Assembly: GCA_003339415.1 (NCBI GenBank) | Contig: PDHQ01000328.1 | Location: 1-35,439, forward strand | Direction of reading: 5' to 3' | DNA: 35,439 nucleotides | Source: Ophiocordyceps camponoti-saundersi (nom. inval.) | Taxonomy: Eukaryota > Ascomycota > Sordariomycetes > Hypocreales > Ophiocordycipitaceae | Shown: positions 10,691 to 22,080 of the stretch, piece by piece | Numbering within the stretch: the stretch's first letter is position 1 | Layout of the letters: each line of letters opens with the position of its first letter | Made by a program: the position numbers and the translations under genes | Notes under the pieces: model-generated | Told to the model about the DNA's origin: nothing | Database searches by the model: none | What the model saw: only the letters and a program-made list of their open reading frames with translations

Positions 10691-11460
10691 CCCCTCCCTA
10701 CGCGCCGTTATAACCTTAGCTATCTATTATATATTCTGCCGAGACGCGTCTAGTGCTTCTAAGCCTCCGAATAGATATCGAAACTATTCCCTTCTAAGGA
10801 ATTAAAAGACTCCGACACGCTCTTATAGTATAGATTTCTTATAATAATATAATTAGCATATCGATCTCTAAAGGCCCTAGTAACCTTAATATATTCGTAA
10901 AACGGCCAGGGCACGCTCTTATCTTTATATTCCCCGTATAGATTAACCACGTCTCCACGACTAGCTATTATAATCCCTTATATCTAGTTAGATATCCTAA
11001 GAAGGCGAGCGATTTATCTCTAATCCGTAATATCCGGGTTATTAAAAGCTAAGCAAATAGTCACGGCTCTCTTCGACTCTTTAGCTATAACCCTCTCCTT
11101 ATCGTCCTATTTTATCTTATTATTTATCGCTTTTCCCTAAACTATAGCTTAAAATACTTACGTTAGTAGTATACTACTTAAGTATCTTGTTAGAATTCCC
11201 TAATACTGTCTATAATATATAGTAAAGATTACCGTTCCGGATACGCTTTCTAATTAGCCTAAATAGGGATCCGGGAAAATCGATAACCCTACGAGTCTCC
11301 GATAAAGATATCTCGTAATATAGATATAACGATAACCCTTAGGATAACGTAAGATATATAAAAGGCGAGCGCTAGAAAAAAACGAAGATTCTAGCCGTTT
11401 CTTATAATAAATAGAAAGAAGTTAACGAAGGGACGATTTTTTTAGGCGGCGCGATAAATC
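10690..11460 (-). pseudogene. Copy C of the unknown four-copy family
   Basis: This minus-strand copy sits inside the loop of the large inverted repeat. It keeps an intact 63-codon stretch at 10759-10950 that includes GEYKDKSVPWPFYEYIKV and TRAFRDRYANYIIIRN, the most conserved block of the family. Upstream it reads NPDITD, then IARLLRI and QGIIIASRGDVV, with stops replacing Gln. The matching upstream region extends right to about 11860 and resembles copy A (7480-7720) more than B. It is not functional: upstream frames are broken by several stops and at least one shift. Confidence 0.55.
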
Positions 11461-11859
11461 TCGATAACCCTCGGTACGTAGAAGAACACGAGAATCCTAA
11501 TCGCGAAGAAAAAAAACGAAGATTCTACGCCTCTATAATAACGATAAATAAAGTTAAGTTAACGAGAGAGGATTTTTTCACGCAGCGCGACGAATCTCCT
11601 AAATTTATACGTTTACGCTTCGAATTACTAATCTACGCCGCCTTTATTCTTTTGCTAATATCTAAAAGTCACCTTTTCTTACCCCTAGACACCTCCTCTG
11701 CTATTTTTCTAGTATTTCTATCCTTAACCCTTAATTCTATATACCTTTTTTATAGCTTTATTACTTTAGATAGACTTTAGTACTTATTTACGTGCTTTCT
11801 TCTATCGACTAATAAAAACTTAGGATTACGACGCCTTTCTTTATTAGCTACCTAATTAG

Positions 11860-12090
11860 ATTACTCCTATAGTTTAACTACCCTATAGTCTATGCCTTAA
11901 CCGGCTACGGCTTAAAACTAGTTAGCCCGTTTATATAGCCTAATAGTTTAATTTAAGAGTGCTACTAAAGCTATATATTATATTATTATAATAAAGTTAT
12001 TAGCAAGATAGAGCACCTCTCTTAATATTACCCACTTACTAGGTAATATATATAAATATATATATATATATATATTATATTAGCTAATAG
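11860..12090. other. Inner spacer right of copy C
   Basis: This is AT-rich, heavily TpA-biased sequence with a TA run at about 12056-12080, ending at the inner edge of the right inverted-repeat arm. No gene is visible. Confidence 0.5.
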
Positions 12091-12437
12091 CTTCTAGGTA
12101 TAGGTACCTCGGTATAAGGCTAGCCTACCTAAAACTAGGGGGGAAATGCAGGACTAGAAGTACTAGGACTAGGGGTCGATATATAAAGGGGAATCGTCTA
12201 ACCCTCTAAAGGTATACGGTCTAAGTCTAACCTTTACGGTAAACTATGCCTCTATATATCGTACGCCCCTATACTTACTTCCCCACCCCTAATATACCCC
12301 CTCCGGGGCTAAGAAAAATAGGCCCGGAAAGGAAGAAACTATTAGTACTAAAAAAGAAGTAGAAAAGCCTCGGAAAAAACACACTAAAGCTTAAGAATAG
12401 AGGAAGGAAAAAATAGCCGTAAAAGTGTAAATATTAA

Positions 12438-12595
12438 GAGGGGTCCACGTGACCAGCCCCGCCCGACCTCGCATACGACCTAGCCTAGCTATCCTAGCCT
12501 AGACCTAGTATACATATATAATACATATATTAGTGCACCTACCTAATAGCCTATACCCACCTTATATTACTATAGTAAAAATCGAACATTTCGAA
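12438..12595. mobile_element. Low-RIP block present in only one inverted-repeat arm
   Basis: The block starts near 'ggtccacgtgacc' and contains 'cagccccgcccgacctcgcatacg', repeated 'cctagc' motifs, 'tacatatata', 'gtgcacc' and 'acccacc'. It keeps many CpA and TpG steps, unlike everything around it. The other arm runs straight across this site near 9950-9985 with only a short unrelated stretch. A late insertion of a small element after RIP is the simplest reading; deletion from the left arm is the alternative. No clear target duplication or matching terminal repeats are visible. Confidence 0.4.
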
Positions 12596-12959
12596 AGAGG
12601 GTATATACTAATAGTACGTACTATCGGCTAGTAATCTAGTAACCTTATTAGTTAGATTATCGATAATAGGTGCGGTGATCTCGAAAGCTAATTAGTTAGC
12701 CGAGGACGCACGTGAGAAGGTACCGAAATATATATAAAGTAAGCGTTCTAAGGAGCGTTATAGATAGTTTTTAGCGTAAACGATAAACTATAGAAAAATA
12801 TAAGAAAAGCGTCTAAAAGGAAAGTATTATAACTTTAAAAGATAGAAAGGAAATAATAGCGTTATAAATTAGTAGACTAGGGCCCGCTTATAAATAGAAA
12901 CGAAAAATTCGGCGCGTATAGGAAAATTCTACTATCTTTAACTTTATCTGCCCCGTTAT

Positions 12960-13690
12960 TTTAAACCCGAAAAATCGTTTTTCTTTTAGCCTTTACCGTA
13001 TAGTTTATCGTTCCTATATTCCGAGGAAATATTATAATAAAGGTATATTATCTTAAGCTAGGTAACGAGGTTATTAAGTTCCTAGGATCGCCGTTTAGCG
13101 CTATTACCGTTCGTAAAGGAAACGATTAAAAAATATTTTATACTCTTAGAATAAGAGACCCTAAGTCGTCTAGGAGATTTTAGTATCTTACTACTAATAT
13201 AAGTAAACCTAGTAAAGTAAGAAAGGAATAGGAATAACTATTATTAGAACGCGGAAGCGCGCGTAGCGGCTATACCGCCGCTTAGGAACCCGATTATCTT
13301 AATCGCGTATAATCCCGCCTATACTACTTATTAGCGTTAGATTACGTTACTTTTACGCTTCCCCGACTAGCTATAGGGAATTCTTATAGTAAGCCGAGGC
13401 GAGATTATTCGTTCTTACGCTAAATATAAGGACCTAACTTTTCCGCTTACTATATACTACTATATTAAGGTCCCGGGCGTTTTCGGTAGTCGTTATACTA
13501 ACTATATTATTATAAAGCGCTCTTATAATTACCCGACTAGTTCGTTATTAGGAGGCTCGAGTTCTAACGGTACTATTACGAATTCGTAGGCGGTTTTACG
13601 TCGTGCTAGCCTTAACCTAGCTCGTTAGGTTAGTAGCCTTAGTATATTCCCTCGTATATAGATAGTATAAGGGTATAGGGAGATAAGAAA
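12960..13690 (+). pseudogene. Copy D of the unknown four-copy family, opposite orientation
   Basis: This copy lies on the plus strand as the mirror of copy B. Conserved pieces are NFLGS-like 'FLGSPFSAITVRKGNDxK' around 13080-13130 in a shifted frame, then GILIVSRGEIIRSYAKYKDL and YYIKVPGVFGSRYTNYIIIK near 13380-13525, followed by a Ser-rich tail (SSLLGGSSSNG). Frames change at least once and several stops occur at Gln or Trp sites. Family homology ends at about 13680, just before a purine-rich run. Confidence 0.55.
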
Positions 13691-13870
13691 AAGGGGAAAG
13701 GAAAGGGGAAATAATCGCATATATCCTTAATATTATAGTAATTTACTATAGTTTCCTTAAAGTAAAAAGCATAACGTAAAGAAACGTAGCAAAAAATATA
13801 GGAAAGAAAGAGTTTATAATAAAGGAAAGAAATAGAAGAAAAGAGAAGGAAGTTAGCAAGGTAGAGGTAA
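13660..13870. repeat. Purine-rich low-complexity tract
   Basis: A/G-rich sequence (runs such as 'gaaaaaggggaaagg' and 'gaaagaaagag') spans the boundary between copy D and the copia fragment. The minus-strand open stretch 13639-13881 that covers it encodes only aromatic and Ile/Leu low-complexity sequence and is not a gene. It might include remains of the copia 3' untranslated region or LTR. Confidence 0.5.
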
Positions 13871-14650
13871 AACCTTAACACGCTCGCGGAAAAGAAGCAA
13901 AGCCTCGGCAGGCAGGGCTTTTATAAAGCTATCCGTAGGGTTATCTACGGAGGCGATCTAGCGGATTTCGATACGTTTATCTTATACCTCTTATCGTAAC
14001 TAGTAATTATAAATATCGATATATCGGAGGTTTATTTAAAGTTTTCGCGGGAGGTTTAGTTAGGAGTATAATCGTACGCTAATTATTATAGTAAAGTATT
14101 AAGATACCCGTTATTTAGATACCGAGTTCTTTAATTAAGCGGGATAGGGCCCGTTATTCCTTAGCGTTCTTAGAAAAGGCTAGGAGTTCCCTTTCCGTAA
14201 AGGAGGTTATAACGGTCGTTTGCTTTATAGCCTTCTAATTAAAAGTACTACTATCTTAAAGTTAGAAATAGTAACCTTAAGATAATTTGCGAGTATCCGG
14301 ACAATTAGCGTAGGAAGAATCTAATAAGTAAATAGCTATATAAGTTCTAGGACCGAAGGAGAGGGCGTAGTTAGCTGTATTAAGAAAATAGGCTAGGTAA
14401 CGCTTAATTTTATAGAAATAACGCGGCCCTAAGTTTAAGCGTAACCTCGTAAGCTTACTAACTATATACGCGATATCTAGTTAAGTGTAAATAGCGACGT
14501 AGAGAGCACTGCCTATTATTAAAAGATAGTATTTTAACGCAGAACCGCTCCCTTATAACTTATCTAATAAGGATTTCTAACTATTATAAGCCCGATATTC
14601 TATATTAAAAAATACTAAAAGATACTATCCGGCACTCTTATAACCTAAAC
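13870..14650 (-). pseudogene. 3' end of a Ty1/copia pol (end of reverse transcriptase and RNase H)
   Basis: The minus strand reads the diagnostic copia order. First comes GSALYVAIYT-x-LDIAYIVSK (end of the RT connection; family motif GSLMYxAxxTRPDIA), then a long helical RYFYKIKRYLAYFLNTANYA. Next are DSSYANCPDTRK (RNase H, family motif DxDWAxxxxDRKS), KQTTVITSFTERELLAFS (family motif KQxTVxxSTxEAEY) and LSRLIKELGI. It ends with SVDNPTDSFIKALPAEALLL (family motif NPADxxTKxLP). Stops replace Trp and Gln codons. RT palm, integrase, protease and gag are not visible to the right of 14650, so it is truncated or too decayed. Assignment to copia is secure from the motif order. Confidence 0.85.
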
Positions 14651-15500
14651 GATCTCCCTCCCTCCTCTTATATATAATTATCGTCCTATTTTACTCCCTA
14701 ACTTACTAATTAATACGTTTCTTCTACTAGTCTAGCTCTATAATATAGGTTATTAGACGGCCTCTTAATACTCGAGATTCGTAGCGCCCTTTTACCTAGG
14801 TATATTCGTCCTACTCTTACCTCTCCGTACGTCTATCTATATAGCTATCTATAGCTATTCCTATCGTATATATATACGGGAAATAGAACTAAGGAATAAT
14901 AAGAGTAGGAAATAGTAGTACCTTTATAAGGATCTATTATAAATAAACTATATAACTTATAAGTCTCGTACGATAAGCAGAGTCTATAAGGCATTTTTAG
15001 TATAATGTTTACGATGCCCTAATATATATAAGTATATACTAATATTAGTTATTTTATCTTATACAGTTTAGGTTATAGCTAAAAGATAAAGGGTAGGGAT
15101 TATAAAAAAAAACTAAATATACGATAGTATACCTATATTATCCCCTAAGTTTAATACCACCATACTACCTTATAAAAGATATAACGTCCTAAGCTACTTA
15201 TATTCTTTCTATTAACCTTAAGCTCTTAAATATATCCTAAGAACTTATAATATTATAATAACGCTCGAGTAACTTAATTACTATATCTCGCCGTAAAGCT
15301 TCCTCCCCCGGGCACTAACTTAGTAAGCGATACCGAAATCGATAATCTAATAACTAACCGTATAAAGAAATAACCTAATCCCTCGCTACTTAAGATAAAT
15401 ATTTTAACGATACTACGAGTATATTTTAGGACGCTAAAAAATACTATATACTTATAGCTAAGATCCTTATAAGAGTTCTAAAAATAGATTAGACGATCTC
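14650..15500. other. AT-rich stretch, no gene recognised
   Basis: This may hold the rest of the decayed copia element on the minus strand, but none of its motifs are readable. Pyrimidine-rich stretches occur near 14655-14870. A less TpA-saturated patch at about 15000-15010 ('aatgtttacgatgcc') retains TpG. Confidence 0.45.
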
Positions 15501-17900
15501 GAAAAATAAAATACTCGATAAGAAGTATATTAACTAACTTTACGAAGCGTTTTATTAAGGAGCCCTACGACGAAATACGGTTAAAAACTATATTACCGTC
15601 CTTTTCTCTCTTAACGAGTCCCGGCGCTTCCTATAAAGTAAGAATATTAATACCGAATTACGTAACGTTAAAACTATTTATAATTTACTTAATTAGCTTT
15701 TAGAAATACCGGTTAAGGTATTATCTAGCTAATACTAGATCGAAGCGCTAAAAAGGTATAATTAAGAGTATAATAGAGAGGAGGCTAACTTATAGTAGCC
15801 TTACTAGCTTTATAATAAAAATCTAAGCCTCGTACCTTATTAATTTTATAACCTTACGCTAATAATAATATAGATTCTATATTAGGGAATATCGACTTAA
15901 TATTATGTTTTAATCGGCAAACTCTCTTAAAGAACGATAACTACGGCGATATCTAAGTATAAGTAATAGAGGCGGCCTCCTAAAATCCTAAAAAGTTCTA
16001 AGGCACCGCTTATAATATCGAAACCGAAATAGAACGCTGCCTTTTCCTAGAAGGCTAACTAGGCTTCCCGCTATAATAACTCGCTACTATATAGCGTAAC
16101 CCCGTCTAGAAAAATTATATTACCGCTTAGTACTTTACCGCCCTAGGTAGAGGTACCTTCGGGATTACTACGTAGGATTCGATAATACGCTTTAGAGTTC
16201 CCGAAGTTCGCTACCCCCCCTAACCGCTATACCTTATCTTTAATATTATTATTTACTATAGTTCTAGTTCGCTGCCTTTTATTACGTTACGCATAACCTC
16301 CGATACCTTTACCTTACCGCCTACTATTACGTAATACCTAATAACTAGTATAAACTCGCAGCCGCCCTTCGCGACGATAATCCGCCTACTAAGATTAAAA
16401 AGCTCCTTTTCCTACCTTAAAAAGATACTAAATCGGGTAGCCTAACCGCGGAACGTAACGGTTCCCTACTTATCTAATTTACTAACGATAAATACGAATA
16501 TATTTACTATAAGCTTATAGAAGGATATATTAAGATCCTCGACCTTACTTAGACTATAAACTTATCCTCGATAAAATATAAGGTACTCCGTCGAGTAATA
16601 AAATATATAATAAGCTAGCTAAATAACACGCCTACTATTATCTTCGACTAACGCGATAATTAGAAGCTATCCTTTTATAGAGACCTCCTCCCCGCCCTCC
16701 TATCTTTTAGTACTAAACGCCTTAACGAAGCTAAATAGAGACCTATTTTATTCCTACTATATTTCGATACTAAACCTATTAATAAGCGCCTAGTAATTAT
16801 TCTCTAGTATAAGTTACTTAACTTTACGATCTATAATCTTAAGATATTAAAGTAGCTATATTAAACTAATTACCTTACGCTCCCTAAAGAGGGAATCGAT
16901 ACCGATAACTACGCCGCCCGATTTAGCGACTAGTTCTAGTGCGGTCTATTAGATATTGTTCGCTAGTATATCGGTCCCGACTTTCGCCCTACCTAGTCGC
17001 TAGCTATAGATACCGATACCGGTCCCTATAATAGCGGCGGAACCGAAACGTTTAATCTCGCCTAGGACCTCTGCACTTACGCGTTAAGGCTCCCCTCTAT
17101 TACCCGGGATAAACGCCTTCGTTATATCCTTAAGTTAGCCGAGTTCCCTAAGACCCTCGCCGCCCTCTTTATATAGTAACTTTCGCTATAATAATATACT
17201 ACCTACCTATTATACTAAGTTCTCGAAACCGATAGTAGTAGTAATCTTAACGCTGAAAATATCGAAACCTAACGCCTAAATATACCTTCGTTTATTACCG
17301 CTACTTAGGATTTAACCCCCCCCTTAACCTTACTACCGCTTTCGCGAAAACGGGCTCCCCTAACCGTAATATAGCTATTTAAAGTAAGCAGCTAACTATA
17401 TTCTAAGCCTCCCCCCGACGAAAATATTACTCTCCCCTTAAGTCCTATATATTCCTACGACAATACGCACTAAGAATAAGGCACCGCTAGCGAAGACGAC
17501 GGAAATATATATTATAATTCCGATAGCTTACTTCCTCCGTTACCCTTTCCTCGTATTAAAGCTAATTCCCCTAATACTACCCTTAAGGGTAATACCGTCC
17601 CGTCCGTCCGCTATCCTTAACTTACTAATACCCCGCCGGCTATTAGTAAAATACCCTTAAAGCCGGGTTAGATAAGCTACCTTACGTAGTCTATATAGTA
17701 AGCAAGCCCTACTCTGCCTACTATAAGGATAAACGATTATGCCGCTAGTAGACCGCAGAATATAACGCTAAGGAATAAGTTAAACCGTTCCTCGCGGTCT
17801 ACTAGTATAATATTTTCGTAGGGGCTAAAAGTAGATAATAGAAATAATAGGGCACGCTAACTATATTTAGAGAGATTCTTTATTAAAAAAATATAGTCTA
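15500..17900 (+). pseudogene. Long unknown plus-strand gene relic
   Basis: Following the plus-strand frame that contains YYVGFDNTL (near 16169-16195) gives about 600-770 codons with stops almost only at Gln-like positions; the start is unclear. Readable blocks include FTNDKYEYIYYKLIEGYIKI (16478-16540), LRRVIKYIIS, FYRDLLPALLSFSTKRLNEA (about 16672-16731), YAARFSD, LDIVR-x-YIGPDFRPT and LALDTDTGPYNSGG-like (about 16948-17045), LRYILKLAEFPKTLAALFI (17120-17176), and a Pro/Ser/Asp-rich tail with SEDDGNIYYNSDSLLPPLPF. The tail looks disordered. I recognise no family. It precedes the first copy of the large protein at 18.7 kb in the same direction and might belong to the same element. Confidence 0.35.
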
Positions 17901-18650
17901 TATCGCCTATTATATTTTATTAATATTATAACTTTTTTCTTATAAACCTAACTACTATCTTATACCCTCTATAATATCTTAATATAATATTAATAATACT
18001 ACCTAAGTATTAAGCTTTATATTCCCGGAAATAGTTTCTCGAAGAGATATTATAATTTACGCTCCTTACTACTATTTAAATCTATATACTTTTATAGTAG
18101 AGTCTTTATAAACTACCTCGTTAAAGCACCTAATTTCCCTATATATAATATAATACTATATACTATCTCTTTCTATTATCTTATTATAATTATACCGCTA
18201 ATATTATTCTTCTATTCTATCTTACCTATTCCGTACGAAAAATAAAATAATATAAGTTTTAATTATCTATATAATTACCGTATAGCTTTAGAGGAAACAC
18301 GATAGAGAATATATAAGTATAGATAATATAAAGGATTCTTTATAAAGGGACTATAATAACGGGGCCTTAAATTTTCTTCACCCTTATACGATATTATAAG
18401 TTAATAAGGCCTAGTAATAGGGCCGCTTACAATATTAAATAAAATTATAATATAAATATAATATAAGTACTAAATTTAAATACTACGTAGTAAAATAAAA
18501 AAAAATATCTAGCCTGCCGTTCTTCTTATAAAAGGACTAAATAATTAACGTATCTAACTCGCCCGTTAATTACTCTCTCTCCCTCTATAGGTTATTACCC
18601 ACCTACCTCCCTTATACGCTCTTAATACCTACAGCACGCGTACTCCTCTA
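17900..18650. other. AT-rich intergenic stretch
   Basis: This is a TA-saturated segment between two decayed plus-strand frames. It holds a short A run near 18497-18507 and pyrimidine-rich sequence near 18570-18600. No gene or clear terminal repeat is visible. Confidence 0.5.
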
Positions 18651-18699
18651 CTCGAAGTATATATTAAAATACCCCCTACCTATAATTTTTATAATAACT

Positions 18700-21184
18700 A
18701 ACACTATTCCTATAACGATAACGAAGACCGGCCTTAATCTCCTACCGAGCTAGGATATATTAATAACTTGCTAGAATTTAAAGATAAATATGCCCCCCTA
18801 GATAAGGAAACTACCCTTATCTAGCGCGGGTATACGATTAATTATACCTTTAAATCTCGTAAATTTTCCGGTAACTATTTCTATTACGTTATACCTAATT
18901 TAGGCTAATCCGAAACTAGCCTCTTAACTTCGAAAACTTACTAATTCTCCTAATTTTAATCCCGCCGAAGCCCTCTCTCTCTTCTAAACCCGCTATACTA
19001 TCGACTATAAATACTCTTAAGATGGTCGCTAGTCCCGACCCGCAAGCGTTAAAGATAATTACTATCCGACCTTCTATATAAATATAATTAGTATTATTAG
19101 TTTTCCCCTTCGAACTATCTCGCGCTAAGGCGGATTTTTTAATAATATTACCTTTACTTTATAGCGTTAGTCCGCGCCTTACGCTTCTAAGTATACGATT
19201 AAACTGCTACTATTTACCCTTACTAACCGTATATTCCGTATCGCTATAGCGGGCTCGCGAGAAACTTAGTTTATTATTATATACCCCGTTAAACCTAAGA
19301 TTAATAATTCCGATAAAGTAAACCTAGCCGCTAGGCCTCGAAACCTATCTAAGGTAACCTCCGCCAGCATAGCAATATATACTAACTACGCTAGCTACCT
19401 TACGGAATATATTAAGGGCATATTCGAGACCTTAGAGCTTTACGGATTCGGTATCGAGCTTAGTTAGCGGCTTAACGAAACTTATTCGTAAACCTTATCC
19501 CTCGCAAAGTAAGTTATATTCTAGTAAATTTTTATAGACTCCTAGCTTATATTCGCCTATAACTATCGCGACGACGCCTTTTAGACGAAGAACGAGCCCG
19601 CCTTTCACGCCTATAACTACGGTGCTAATACCTAAATTAATCTAGAACCTATCCCCTTCCCCCGTGCTACCCCGGACCCCGATAGCGATAACGTTATCCC
19701 CGCCCCGTACCCCTTTTCTAACCGCCTCCTTATACTCTCTAGCAGGCTCGACGCTAGGTATAACCTTTCCGGAATCGCTTACGTCTCCTATACCCTCGCT
19801 ACCGATATATAATATTCCCTATAAGAGTAAAGCGGGATACCCGACGCCCGCTACTCCACGCCGCCGCACCCCTCTAGTAATATTAATACCCCTAAAGTTA
19901 GACGCTTATACTTACTAGCTAACCGCACCCTCGTCGCCTAGTATTACGGCCGCCTTACTAACTTCACCTTCTACCCGCTCGCCTTTTATTCCCGATTTAG
20001 TAATTTCTCGTCTTTAGCACTACCTTATTTCCTACGAGATATATACTAAGATAACCGTAGTAGTAACGCCGATCGCGCGCGTTACCTAAATATAGTATTA
20101 TTCGGCTTTTTTTAGGACTACTCTAATATTAAGCGTTCTATCCGTAGCCGCCTAAAAGACCTCCTAGTAGTAAAGGGTATCGGCACCGCTACGCTTACCC
20201 TCCCGCCAGCTAAGGCGGCGAGACACGGCGTAGCTACCGATACTAGGTATAAGAGGCTCCTCGCCGCCCTCCGCGGCCGCGCTAACCTAATAAACCCTAA
20301 GGTATCTATACTATTTACGCGTAAAAAGGAGCAGATTAAGGCCTTTATTAGACTCTAATCTTACGCCTTTCGTATAAAATAGGTTATTATAATACGGACC
20401 CCGGAGCTAGCTATCGAATACCGTAACTTCGGTACCGTCCTAGAGCTTATACTTAACTTAATTAACTTCTTCTTTTATAATAAATCCTCCTATATATCGC
20501 CCCTCCGTAACTTTTAGCCCGATATTTTCCCTAGTATTCTTTCTACTTACGGCCGGATATTTAACTTCGTAATACGTAGTATAGATTCGCGCTTCCTTAC
20601 CTCTCCCGATACCGAGCTTAACGTCGCTAACTCCGAGGCCGTAGCTATTATTAACCGCCTCGGAAACTTTTATTTTACCGGTAACTCTAAGGTATTACCT
20701 ACTAAGACCCTTAGCCTAATATTTATAATAGAAAGCCTAAAAAAGGGGGCATGGCCCTTTATTTCGCCGATAATACTTAACTTTAAGCAGACTCCTAGTA
20801 CGATAAATACCGGCTACCTCCGCTCTATTTTAGCCGATAAATAACTACCGCTCTTATACCTTCCCGCGCTTAAGTTCTATTATAGCGTCCACGTCTCTAG
20901 CACTCGCTATAACGATATTAAGTTTAGTATCCTCGGGCGCGATCTTATTTCCTCCCCCTAGAATATTATAAACTTCGCTATAACTATAATCCGAGATCTC
21001 TAGGTTTTATAAACGGTCGCGTTCGTTACTTCTAAGTTCCGTAACCTTTTAAAAAATTAGTTATCTAAGGCTATCGAAACCGACTAGCTTAATAATACTA
21101 ACTACACGCGGCGAAATTAGCGTATTACCGCCCTTCTCGAATAGTAGCAGTTAAGCCGAAACCCCTTTACTATTCCGTATCTCT

Positions 21185-21240
<56 letters not shown>

Positions 21241-22080
21241 TAGCCCGCTAATATTATACTAAGCAGCTCGAAGCCTTTACTAGCCCTCTTAATAATAATA
21301 GTCCTACTACTTACGGTAATATTAAAATAATAGAATATAAAGCACGTAGCGACTATATACTCTAAATCTACAAGGTATACCTCTCTATAAAAATCGCCGC
21401 CTCTCGTCCCCTTACCTCTAAGCATTTTACCTAGTTCTCTTATCTTCGTAGCGCTATCTAATATACTTATAATAAAAATCTGCCCCCTAATACGTAAACT
21501 ACCGCACTCGACGCCGCCCTCGCCGCTAGCTATATCTAATAGACGCCTAGCACCTACTTTAGTTATTTAATAGTAAGGCGTTTCTTTAAACTTATCGGAC
21601 TTAATAGACTTTCTCCTATCGCCCGCGCTATTCCCGGCATACTAAAGCGTTAGGCTCTCGAGGCGCAGGAAATAATTACTAGCTTAGCTCCTCGTATTAT
21701 TAATTTCGGTTACCTTATACCCTTTTATACTATACCGCCGCTAATTAAAAAAGGTTTTATAAGTTTAATTAGTAGTAAATAGCTTAAAAACTCACGTATC
21801 CGATAATATTACGCTAGAGCCCGTAACCTCCTCCGAAGCCTCCTCCTTAATCTTATATATAACCTCCTCCTAATATAAGCGCTTACTATTACCGCGTTAT
21901 CGGAAACTCCTTAGGCGCTTAATAACGCTCCCGGGTTTACTACTTTCCCCGCGAAAAAGAACCCCGAGCAGTTAGCAGTCGTAATTATTCTCCGTGCACT
22001 CTAGCATATATATCTAAGACGATTTCCCCCTAGATAAGACGGTATATTATCTATTATAGATATACGTGGAAAAATTAGTA
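18700..22080 (+). pseudogene. Copy 1 of a very large unknown protein (about 1,100 codons)
   Basis: The plus strand keeps one interpretable protein over 3.3 kb, with frame changes near 18950 and at the C run. In order: TINYTFKSRKFSGNYFYYVI (18835-18895), NIISIISF and ASKYTIKLLLFTLTNRIFRI (19178-19237), DDAFQTKNEPAFHAYNYGAN (19573-19632), a Pro-rich stretch, then LTNFTFYPLAFYSRFSNFSS (19956-20015). Later come VANSEAVAIINRLGNFYFTG (20624-20683), SLKKGAWPFISPIILNFKQT (20732-20791), SVHVSSTRYNDIKFSILGRD (20885-20944) and, after the C run, RSDYIL, PIARAIPGILKR and FGYLIPFYTIPPLIKKGFIS (21705-21764). The product has no domain I know. It aligns from end to end with copy 2, which proves this is a real protein family. 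Stops are at Gln or Trp sites. Confidence 0.55.
21186..21238. repeat. Homopolymer run of 53 C
   Basis: An uninterrupted run of C lies inside copy 1 of the large protein relic, after SRNPFTIPYLYP, where it would encode proline. The reading frame after the run differs from the one before. CpC is not a RIP target, so such runs survive. The length is likely to vary between assemblies and reads. Confidence 0.95.

Larger units (their letters stand above)
12090..13690. repeat. Right arm of the 1.6-kb inverted repeat
   Basis: This is the mirror image of 8700-10310. It starts at the inner edge with 'ctaggtataggtacctcggtataagg' around 12093-12118, passes through the noncoding upstream region, and ends with copy D on the plus strand. 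It differs from the left arm by one block of about 160 bp (12438-12595) that has no counterpart there. The two arms plus the 1.8-kb centre form a roughly 5-kb palindromic arrangement. Confidence 0.8.

Noticed and set aside
13639..13881. Minus-strand open stretch of 80 codons as a membrane protein
   Set aside because: It is the antisense of a purine-rich tract, giving Phe/Tyr/Ile/Leu low complexity, and conflicts with the copia and copy D frames around it.
16900..17900. Homology of the 15.5-18 kb frame to the large two-copy protein
   Set aside because: Only a short nucleotide match ('cgataaatacgaatata' near 16488 and 24921) was found, in different protein contexts; the rest does not align.
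19664..19918. Plus-strand open stretch of 84 codons, Pro/Thr-rich
   Set aside because: It is an alternative frame of copy 1 of the large protein; the frame that aligns with copy 2 is a different one.
21240..21425. Minus-strand open stretch of 61 codons next to the C run
   Set aside because: It is antisense to the C-terminal part of copy 1, which is supported by alignment to copy 2.
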